DNA from: an uncultured Eubacteriales bacterium
GTDB taxonomy: Bacteria > Bacillota > Clostridia > Peptostreptococcales > Anaerovoracaceae
Assembly: GCA_902765035.1 (NCBI GenBank)
Contig: CACWYF010000115.1
Span: forward strand, 1-5,153
Length of the DNA: 5,153 nucleotides
Direction of reading: 5' to 3'
Part shown: positions 1 to 5,153 of the stretch, in pieces
How positions within the stretch are numbered: the stretch's first letter is position 1
Layout: every line of letters starts with the position of its first letter
The notes under the pieces: model-generated
What the model was told of the DNA's origin: nothing
The model's input: the letters and a program-made list of their open reading frames with translations, nothing else
Database searches by the model: none
Translations under genes and position numbers: made by a program

Positions 1-2
1 AC

Positions 3-165
3 AAAATAGGAGATTTTAAATTTAAAGCTATCTATACTCCCGGTCATTCAAAAGATTCTGTAAGTTTTTACTTTGAAGATGAAAAAGAAATGTTTGTAGG
101 AGACTTTATATTTAAAGAAAGTGCTGGAAGAACTGATTTACCAGGAGGTAGTGATGAAGAACTTG
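3..165 (+). other. Fragment of an MBL-fold (glyoxalase II-like) hydrolase gene, joined to ftsK
   Basis: Translation of this AT-rich stretch gives a typical MBL-fold hydrolase segment: TPGHSKDS (His is a metal ligand in the family), then FVGDFIF (Asp is the bridging metal ligand), then GRTDLPGGS and EEL, the signature of the small YcbL/GloB-like group. The N-terminal HxHxDH motif would lie upstream of the window. The last 60 or so residues of the fold, including the terminal GHG-type His ligand, are missing because the sequence switches to FtsK between about 157 and 185. GC rises from about 26% (1-120) to about 55% (181-240) across the join. The fragment cannot encode a complete hydrolase here. 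The exact breakpoint cannot be fixed by eye. Confidence 0.8.
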
Positions 166-1964
166 CGAATAGCTTCAACCAGAACTCCGAAGACACTTCG
201 TACGTTTTGCCTTCACCGGCGCTCCTCAAGAAGCCTGTCGGGAATAAACAGATGGCGTCCGACTATCAGCTGGAGCAGAAGGCTGAGCTCCTTGAGAAAA
301 CTCTCAACGACTTCGGCGTTGATGCCAAGGTGCTGACCGTGACACAGGGTGCATCCGTAACAAGATACGAGGTGCAGCCGGCTACAGGTGTCAAGGTCTC
401 GAGCATCACAAGGCTTGCGGACGATATAGCACTCAACCTGAGAGCCAAGAACCTCAGGATAGAGGCTCCTATCCCGGGCAAAGCGGCTGTCGGCATCGAA
501 GTCGAAAACGACAAGCCGTCACCTGTACTTGTCAGAGAACTGATCGAGTCAGAGGAGTTCGAGAACTCCAAATCAAAGATCACATTTGTTGTCGGCAAGG
601 ATATTTCAGGAAACAACATAATAGCAGACCTGAAGGGAATGCCGCACCTTCTGATAGCGGGTGCGACAGGCTCCGGTAAATCGGTCTGCATCAATACTAT
701 AATCACCAGCTTCCTCTACAAGGCAAAACCGTCTGAGCTGAAGCTCATCATGATCGACCCTAAGGTCGTCGAGCTTGCCAACTACAATGGCATACCACAC
801 CTGCTGACTCCGGTCGTGACTGATGCGAGAAAGGCTTCAAGGGCTCTGGCCATCGCGGTAGAGGAGATGGACAAGAGATATGAGCTCTTCGCCAAGGAGG
901 GCGTAAAGGATCTTGAGTCATACAATGAGCTGATGAAGGCCAACCACGAATTTGCAAACTGCAAGCCGCAGGTTGTAATCATCATCGACGAGCTGGCTGA
1001 CCTCATGATGGCGGCACCGTCCGAAGTCGAGAACTCGATCTGCAGACTGGCACAGAAGGCAAGAGCTGCAGGAATGCATCTTATCGTAGCGACTCAGAGA
1101 CCATCGGTTGACGTAGTCACAGGTCTTATCAAGGCCAATATTCCGTCGAGAATCGCGTTCAGCGTCGCATCACAGGTCGACTCAAGGACCATCCTCGACA
1201 TGGCAGGCGCCGAGAAGCTGCTCGGCAAGGGCGACATGCTGTTCTCACCGGTCGGCTCGAGCAAACCGTACAGAGTACAGGGGCCGTACATCTCGGACAG
1301 CGAGATCGACAAGGTCATCAAATTTGTCAAGAAGGAAGGCGGCGGCCCGGTATATGATGAGGAGCTCCAGAACGCGATAGAGAATGCTGACAAGAGGGGT
1401 TCTTCAGAGCCGCAGGATGAACTGACTGAAGATGCAATTGCATTCATCCTCAAGTCCAAGCAGGCTTCGGTATCAATGCTGCAGAGAAGATTCCGCATCG
1501 GATACAACCGCGCCGCAAGGATCATAGATGAGATCGAGGAGAAGGGCATTATAGGACCTTCTGACGGATCAAGACCTAGACAGGTGCTTGTGACTGAAGA
1601 TGAGTACTATAACGGCAGCTCCAATGCCGCAGCAGCCCAGGAGGCCATCGACGATATCTCCCCTCAGGAGAAGGCTGAGCTCGAGGCGAAGGTTACAGGT
1701 AAGCCGCACATGAACCTCATGGGATCAAGACCTGCTGATCCACAGCCGCAGAAAATGCCTGAGCCGGAACCTGAGCCTGAAGACTTCTATGAGTCCCGCC
1801 AGGCCCCGCGCCGGACTGAGGAGTATGACAACTTTGAGGACTCGTATGAGACGCCTGCACCAGGTGAAGAGACAGTAATGGCGCCGACCGGGAACGATGC
1901 AGTTGACTATTTCAACTCGCTGCCGGAGAGCGTAAGAAAGATGATACTGAATTCAGATGAGTAA
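3..1964 (+). CDS. ftsK: FtsK/SpoIIIE-family DNA translocase, 5' partial, with a foreign MBL-fold segment joined in frame at its N-terminus
   Basis: The frame is open from base 3, so the ATG at 90 is internal and not a credible start; residues below are counted from it. Residues 1 to about 26 are MBL-fold sequence. FtsK similarity begins near residue 38 (YVLPSPALLKKP). Then come the alpha domain (about 57-170), the RecA-like beta motor with Walker A GATGSGKS (191-198) and Walker B VVIIID followed by E (295-301), and a winged-helix gamma domain (about 443-507), which in this family reads polar DNA motifs. FtsK/SpoIIIE is an ATP-driven hexameric pump that clears chromosomal DNA through the division or sporulation septum. 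The usual N-terminal four-helix membrane anchor and linker are absent, replaced by the MBL piece. An acidic, Pro/Glu-rich tail of about 117 residues follows gamma. The FtsK assignment is secure; the choice between FtsK and SpoIIIE roles cannot be made from sequence. The end overlaps rimO by 8 bases. Confidence 0.93.
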   Translation, partial: KIGDFKFKAIYTPGHSKDSVSFYFEDEKEMFVGDFIFKESAGRTDLPGGSDEELANSFNQNSEDTSYVLPSPALLKKPVGNKQMASDYQLEQKAELLEKTLNDFGVDAKVLTVTQGASVTRYEVQPATGVKVSSITRLADDIALNLRAKNLRIEAPIPGKAAVGIEVENDKPSPVLVRELIESEEFENSKSKITFVVGKDISGNNIIADLKGMPHLLIAGATGSGKSVCINTIITSFLYKAKPSELKLIMIDPKVVELANYNGIPHLLTPVVTDARKASRALAIAVEEMDKRYELFAKEGVKDLESYNELMKANHEFANCKPQVVIIIDELADLMMAAPSEVENSICRLAQKARAAGMHLIVATQRPSVDVVTGLIKANIPSRIAFSVASQVDSRTILDMAGAEKLLGKGDMLFSPVGSSKPYRVQGPYISDSEIDKVIKFVKKEGGGPVYDEELQNAIENADKRGSSEPQDELTEDAIAFILKSKQASVSMLQRRFRIGYNRAARIIDEIEEKGIIGPSDGSRPRQVLVTEDEYYNGSSNAAAAQEAIDDISPQEKAELEAKVTGKPHMNLMGSRPADPQPQKMPEPEPEPEDFYESRQAPRRTEEYDNFEDSYETPAPGEETVMAPTGNDAVDYFNSLPESVRKMILNSDE

Positions 1965-3360
1965 GAACATATATATAGACACGCTTGGGTGTGCCAAGAA
2001 TGAATATGATTCGCAGATGCTGGCAGCTGCTCTCGTTGAGAGGGGCTGCAGCATCGTGTTTGAGCCGGAGGATGCTGACATCATGATCGTCAACACCTGC
2101 GGCTTTATTGAGGATGCCAAGAAGGAATCAATCGCAAGGATCTTCGAGCTGGCTGAGGAGAAGGGCCGCGGGATGAAGCTGGTAGTGACCGGCTGCCTGT
2201 CTGAGCGCTATCACGCTGAGCTGGCTGAGGAGATGCCTGAGGTGGACATGTTCTTCGGTGTCAATGACTATGACAGGCTGCCGGATATACTGATCGGGAG
2301 CGGCCTGGATGAAGAGCGCCCGCAGGGAAGAGGGGGCGCTGCTCCGGAGGAGGCTGCAGAAAAGGCGGGCGCTGCTCCGGAGGAGGCTGCACGCAGCTCT
2401 GACATGGTCGGTGATGTGCTTGATGACCTCAGATACAGGAAGAGGGATTTTGATGAGGGTTCCTATACGGGGTACCTCAAGATCGCAGAGGGGTGCAACA
2501 ACGCGTGCAGCTTCTGCGCGATCCCGTCGATACGCGGGCACTACAGGTCCAAGCGTATCGAGGACTGCGTCCACGAGGCGCAGGACATGGCGGACGCAGG
2601 GATCAGGGAGCTGATCCTGATCGCGCAGGATACGTCCCAGTACGGCCGCGACCTGTACGGAAAACTCTGCCTGCCAGAGCTTCTGAGGCAGCTTTGCGCT
2701 ATAGACGGCATTGAATGGATCAGACTCATGTACGTTTACGATAACGGTATTACCGACGAACTCATCGAGACGATCGCGAATGAGCCTAAGATCTGCAAAT
2801 ATATAGACATGCCTATCCAGCACGTTTCAGATAATGTGCTTCACCGCATGAGAAGGCAGTCGACCGGTGCATCAATAAGAGCAGCGATCAACATGCTCAG
2901 AGATAGGATACCTGAAGTGCACATCAGGACGACGCTTCTTGTCGGATTCCCCGGAGAGACAGAAGAGGACATGAACGAACTTCTCGGCTTCATCGACACA
3001 ATGAAGATCGACCGCCTCGGAGCTTTTGCCTTCTCCGATGAAGAAGGGACTCCGTCCTATGAGCTCGACGGCAAACTCGACGAAGAGACCAAGCAGGCCA
3101 GACGCAATTCTGTGATGGAACACCAGCTGAAGGTCAGTGAGGAACTCAATGAGAGAAAAATCGGCAAGGTCTACGAGGTGATCGTCGATGAGATGATCGA
3201 CGAAGATGTATATTCAGGCAGGACGAGATACGATTCGCCTGAGATCGACTGTAATGTAGCGTTCAGAAGCACACGTGACCTGTATCCTGGGGATATCGTG
3301 AACGTACGCATTGACAATGCATATGAATACGATCTTGAAGGAGAAGAGGTTCTGCAGTAA
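1957..3360 (+). CDS. rimO: Ribosomal protein S12 methylthiotransferase RimO (radical SAM)
   Basis: This 467-residue protein would add a methylthio group to the conserved aspartate of ribosomal protein S12, using two iron-sulfur clusters and S-adenosylmethionine in the cytoplasm. The N-terminal MTTase domain has cysteines C12 (TLGCAKN), C48 (NTCGF) and C80 (TGCLSER). The radical SAM motif CNNACSFC supplies C180, C184 and C187, followed by AIPSIRGHYRSK, typical of RimO as opposed to MiaB. A C-terminal TRAM domain spans about 404-465. The ATG at 1957 is chosen because the family starts only a few residues before the first Cys motif. It lies inside the ftsK stop region (8-base overlap) with only weak purine-rich sequence (AGAAAG, 1935-1940) upstream, so translational coupling is likely. 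The linker at about 118-158 is longer than usual and contains a tandem repeat. All six cluster cysteines are present, so the enzyme should be active. Confidence 0.95.
   Translation: MSKNIYIDTLGCAKNEYDSQMLAAALVERGCSIVFEPEDADIMIVNTCGFIEDAKKESIARIFELAEEKGRGMKLVVTGCLSERYHAELAEEMPEVDMFFGVNDYDRLPDILIGSGLDEERPQGRGGAAPEEAAEKAGAAPEEAARSSDMVGDVLDDLRYRKRDFDEGSYTGYLKIAEGCNNACSFCAIPSIRGHYRSKRIEDCVHEAQDMADAGIRELILIAQDTSQYGRDLYGKLCLPELLRQLCAIDGIEWIRLMYVYDNGITDELIETIANEPKICKYIDMPIQHVSDNVLHRMRRQSTGASIRAAINMLRDRIPEVHIRTTLLVGFPGETEEDMNELLGFIDTMKIDRLGAFAFSDEEGTPSYELDGKLDEETKQARRNSVMEHQLKVSEELNERKIGKVYEVIVDEMIDEDVYSGRTRYDSPEIDCNVAFRSTRDLYPGDIVNVRIDNAYEYDLEGEEVLQ
2334..2391 (+). repeat. 33-bp direct tandem repeat within rimO (interdomain linker)
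   Basis: A 25-base unit beginning GGGCGCTGCTCCGGAGG occurs exactly at 2334-2358 and again at 2367-2391, with a period of 33 bases (11 codons). It encodes two copies of GAAPEEAA separated by a short EKA spacer (residues 127-145). The repeat is in frame and lies between the MTTase domain and the radical SAM domain, so it lengthens a linker without touching catalytic residues. The perfect nucleotide match suggests a recent slippage-type duplication. Confidence 0.9.
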
Positions 3361-3388
3361 TTTTTGTTTTCGAAGCGAATAACTGCTG

Positions 3389-3416
3389 TTGCCAGATAAC
3401 ACTTTGTATCTATAAA
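3389..3416 (+). promoter_or_regulatory. Candidate sigma-70/SigA promoter for pgsA-cinA
   Basis: TTGCCA (3389-3394) matches the -35 consensus at 5 of 6 positions. TATAAA (3411-3416) matches the -10 consensus at 5 of 6, with a 16-base spacer. Transcription would start near 3423, leaving a leader of about 20 bases that contains the pgsA RBS. It sits in the only sizeable intergenic gap of the window (3361-3445). This is a consensus match by eye and not proven activity. Confidence 0.5.
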
Positions 3417-3418
3417 GT
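3401..3418. promoter_or_regulatory. Short dyad overlapping the candidate -10 element
   Basis: ACTTTGTA and TATAAAGT form an inverted repeat around a 2-base centre; the half-sites agree at 7 of 8 positions. No T-run follows it, so it is a poor terminator. Its overlap with the candidate -10 of the pgsA promoter would suit an operator, but AT-rich dyads of this size arise by chance and no regulator is recognised. Confidence 0.25.
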
Positions 3419-3430
3419 AACTATAACTAA

Positions 3431-3437
3431 GAAGGAG
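3431..3437 (+). promoter_or_regulatory. Ribosome binding site of pgsA
   Basis: GAAGGAG lies 8 bases before the ATG at 3446, close to a perfect anti-16S match and at ideal spacing, which fixes the pgsA start. It contrasts with the weak site in front of rimO. Confidence 0.85.
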
Positions 3438-3445
3438 TATTAGAC

Positions 3446-3976
3446 ATGAATCTTCCTAACAAACTCACCATCGCGAGAATGATCGCTGTACCATTTTTCA
3501 TCGCAGCTTTCATGCTCGGAATGTATCCTGCGGCACTTGTGATCTTCTGCGCGGCATCCATCACGGACTACTTTGACGGCAAGATAGCAAGGTCTCAGAA
3601 CCTCGTTACCAATTTCGGCAAGATAATGGATCCGCTCGCTGACAAGATCCTGGTATATTCGGCTCTCTGCCTCTTCATAGAGACGGATACCATCGAGGCA
3701 TGGATGCTGATCATCATCCTCGCAAGAGAGTTCATCGTTGCAGGAATGAGGACCGTAGCTGCATCAGAGGGCAGAGTACTTGCTGCCGGCATGTCGGGCA
3801 AAATCAAGACTGTCCTTCAGATGATCTCTGTCATCGTGATGATGGCGGGACTGTGGCTCAGCGATTACCCGGTCATCATGACTGTCGGATACTACATCTT
3901 CATAGCTTCACTGATCATGACGGTCTACTCAGGCTGTGAATATGTTCTCCAGAACAAGGATGTTTTCTCGATGTAA
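3446..3976 (+). CDS. pgsA: CDP-diacylglycerol--glycerol-3-phosphate 3-phosphatidyltransferase
   Basis: This 176-residue membrane enzyme would condense CDP-diacylglycerol with sn-glycerol 3-phosphate to give phosphatidylglycerol phosphate and CMP, the committed step to phosphatidylglycerol and cardiolipin. The CDP-alcohol phosphatidyltransferase signature is complete: D41, D44, G45, A48, R49, G58, D62 and D66 in DxxDGxxAR-x8-GxxxDxxxD spacing. PgsA-specific sequence includes NLPNKLTIARM at the N-terminus, LAREFIVAGMRTVAASEGRV (93-111 region) and SGKIKTVLQM (117-126). Hydrophobic stretches at about 12-37, 68-79, 86-100, 124-138 and 143-163 fit a multi-pass inner-membrane protein. Length is slightly below the usual 180-195 but nothing conserved is missing. 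It probably heads a unit with cinA, from the promoter candidate just upstream. Confidence 0.95.
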   Translation: MNLPNKLTIARMIAVPFFIAAFMLGMYPAALVIFCAASITDYFDGKIARSQNLVTNFGKIMDPLADKILVYSALCLFIETDTIEAWMLIIILAREFIVAGMRTVAASEGRVLAAGMSGKIKTVLQMISVIVMMAGLWLSDYPVIMTVGYYIFIASLIMTVYSGCEYVLQNKDVFSM

Positions 3977-3980
3977 GGTG

Positions 3981-3987
3981 AGAGAGG
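3981..3987 (+). promoter_or_regulatory. Ribosome binding site of cinA
   Basis: AGAGAGG lies 10 bases before the ATG at 3998, inside the 21-base pgsA-cinA gap. It supports the ATG at 3998 as the cinA start. The short gap, with no hairpin, argues for cotranscription with pgsA. Confidence 0.65.
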
Positions 3988-3997
3988 CAGAATATAT

Positions 3998-5153
3998 ATG
4001 AAGACTTCCATAATCGCTGTCGGGACAGAGCTCCTGTTCGGCCAGACAGTCAATACCAATGCGACGTATCTGTCGAAGAACCTCAACCTGATGGGATTTG
4101 ACGTCATGTACCATTTTGTCGTTGGCGATAACCCTGCAAGGCTCAGAGAGAAGATCGGACAGGCATATGAGGACACAGACCTCGTGATACTCACCGGAGG
4201 CCTCGGACCTACGCAGGACGACCTGACCAAGGAGATGGTCGCAGACTACTTCGGCGCTGAGATGTATTTTGACGAGAGAGCCGCAGATGAGATCAGGGTG
4301 TTTTACGCCAGCCGTGTGGGCAAAATGCCTGAGAACAACCTCAAGCAGGCGTATCTTCCGGAGGGCTGCACACCACTCTACAATGCTTCGGGAACAGCGC
4401 CGGGTTTTGCATATGAGAAGGACGGCAAAGTCGCCATGTGCTTCCCGGGACCGCCGCGCGAACTGAAGTGGCTGTTCGAAAACGGCGGACGCCAGTATCT
4501 CGAGCAGTTCATGGAAAAGAAGATGTACTACAGGGTAATCAGAACGATCGGAAGGGGCGAATCGGCCCTCGAGATGGACCTGATGCCTCTTATAGACGGA
4601 CAGACGGATCCGACTATCGCGACCTATGCCAAGGAAGGCGAGTGCACTATCAGGGTCGCCTCGCAGAGAGACACTATCGAAGAGGCTAAGGCAGCCGTTG
4701 ATGAAATGATAGTCAGAGTCAATGAGCTCATCGGTGAGTACATATACAGCTACGACGACGAAGAGCTTGATGAAGTCGTGGTAAGGCTTCTCAAGGATAA
4801 GCATCTGACGATAACATCGGCGGAGTCCGCAACGGCTGGGCTGTTCGCGTCGTCCATAGCTGAGGTGCCGGGAGCATCCGAGTCGCTCAAGTATGCATAT
4901 GTTACATATAGTATTGAAGCAAAGATCGCACTCGGCGTTCCTGCAGAGACTATCGATACATACGGCGTGGTAAGCCCTCAGACTGCTGAGGCTATGGCAC
5001 TGGCGGCAAAGGCTGCGTCAGGTGCAGACATGGCCATCTCAGTTACCGGTTTTGCCGGTCCTGATGCAGATGAAGGACATGAAGCGGGAGAGGCGTATAT
5101 CGGATATGCTTTCAGGGGCAGGTCCGGATCAGTACCTATAAATACGCACAGGA
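3998..5153 (+). CDS. cinA: CinA: competence/damage-inducible protein, nucleotide pyrophosphatase plus NMN deamidase domains (3' truncated by window end)
   Basis: The frame runs open for 385 codons to the window edge; family members are about 410-420 residues, so only the last few dozen are missing. The N-terminal MoCF-like domain (COG1058 type, linked to ADP-ribose pyrophosphatase activity) shows AVGTELLFGQTVNTN (7-21), VVGDN (41-45), LTGGLGPTQDDLTKE (65-79) and FPGPPREL (149-156). The C-terminal PncC/YgaD domain, which in studied relatives hydrolyses nicotinamide mononucleotide to nicotinate mononucleotide and ammonia, starts near 257. It keeps the probable catalytic Ser277 (AES), Tyr304 (VTYS) and Lys309. 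The usual SCTGG after AE reads SATAG, and the TGxAGPxG loop reads TGFAGPDA, so the active-site loop is slightly divergent. In many Bacillota cinA lies between pgsA and recA; recA is therefore expected next, which is inference. The role in competence suggested by the name is not implied by sequence. Confidence 0.93.
   Translation, partial: MKTSIIAVGTELLFGQTVNTNATYLSKNLNLMGFDVMYHFVVGDNPARLREKIGQAYEDTDLVILTGGLGPTQDDLTKEMVADYFGAEMYFDERAADEIRVFYASRVGKMPENNLKQAYLPEGCTPLYNASGTAPGFAYEKDGKVAMCFPGPPRELKWLFENGGRQYLEQFMEKKMYYRVIRTIGRGESALEMDLMPLIDGQTDPTIATYAKEGECTIRVASQRDTIEEAKAAVDEMIVRVNELIGEYIYSYDDEELDEVVVRLLKDKHLTITSAESATAGLFASSIAEVPGASESLKYAYVTYSIEAKIALGVPAETIDTYGVVSPQTAEAMALAAKAASGADMAISVTGFAGPDADEGHEAGEAYIGYAFRGRSGSVPINTHR

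Noticed and set aside
90..92. ATG at 90 as the true start of the first gene
   Set aside because: The frame is open upstream to base 3 and encodes continuous MBL-fold sequence including TPGH, so this Met is internal.
142..156. Shine-Dalgarno-like AGGAGG followed by ATG at 154, as if a new gene started there
   Set aside because: The purines simply encode PGGS of the MBL signature, and the ATG is out of frame with FtsK, leading to a short ORF with no recognisable features.
2128..2823. 231-residue reverse-strand ORF opposite rimO
   Set aside because: It lies entirely within a well-supported gene, in the GC-rich part where stops are scarce on the opposite strand, and shows no domain-like sequence.
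3371..3394. SOS (LexA) box in the rimO-pgsA gap, considered because recA is expected downstream
   Set aside because: CGAATAACTGCTGTTGC only loosely resembles the CGAAC-N4-GTTCG pattern: the spacing is wrong and the second half-site does not match.
3361..3445. Rho-independent terminator after rimO
   Set aside because: The T-rich TTTTTGTTTT right after the stop is not preceded by a GC-rich hairpin, and the 3401-3418 dyad is AT-rich with no T-run after it.
3929..4804. 291-residue reverse-strand ORF opposite cinA
   Set aside because: cinA on the + strand has all family motifs here. The antisense frame lacks recognisable motifs and reflects codon bias.
1..5153. tRNA/rRNA genes, CRISPR arrays, insertion sequences, riboswitches
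   Set aside because: Nearly all of the window is occupied by four protein-coding genes, the gaps are at most 85 bases, and no such structures are visible in them.

Overview
The window looks like a chromosomal segment of an anaerobic, Gram-positive-type bacterium (Bacillota, Clostridia). The gene order ftsK/spoIIIE - rimO - pgsA - cinA, all on the + strand, is a known conserved housekeeping arrangement in this group and is usually followed by recA. Moderate GC (about 45-60%) and strong GAAGGAG/AGAGAGG-type ribosome binding sites fit a mid-GC clostridial lineage. A Mogibacterium/Eubacterium-like (Anaerovoracaceae) organism is my guess, not something the sequence proves.

Layout. Bases 3-~165 are AT-rich (about 26% GC over bases 1-120) and encode the middle-to-late part of a metallo-beta-lactamase (MBL) fold hydrolase. 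From about 165 onward the same open frame becomes an FtsK/SpoIIIE DNA translocase at about 55% GC, running to 1964. It lacks the membrane domain that normally precedes the motor. This join is most likely an assembly chimera or a recombination scar, not a natural fusion. rimO (1957-3360) overlaps the ftsK stop by 8 bases and carries a 33-bp tandem repeat in its interdomain linker. An 85-base gap (3361-3445) holds a plausible sigma-70-type promoter and a strong RBS for pgsA (3446-3976). After 21 bases comes cinA (3998 to the window end, 3' truncated).

Functionally these are unrelated housekeeping steps: chromosome translocation at division, methylthiolation of ribosomal protein S12, committed synthesis of phosphatidylglycerol, and pyridine-nucleotide salvage/repair. 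Their linkage reflects conserved synteny more than a shared pathway. ftsK-rimO appear translationally coupled. pgsA-cinA probably form a second transcription unit that may continue into recA beyond the window.

I see no convincing new biological system here. The points worth a second look are the MBL/FtsK join, the FtsK C-terminal tail, the rimO linker repeat, and an abrupt composition change inside rimO.
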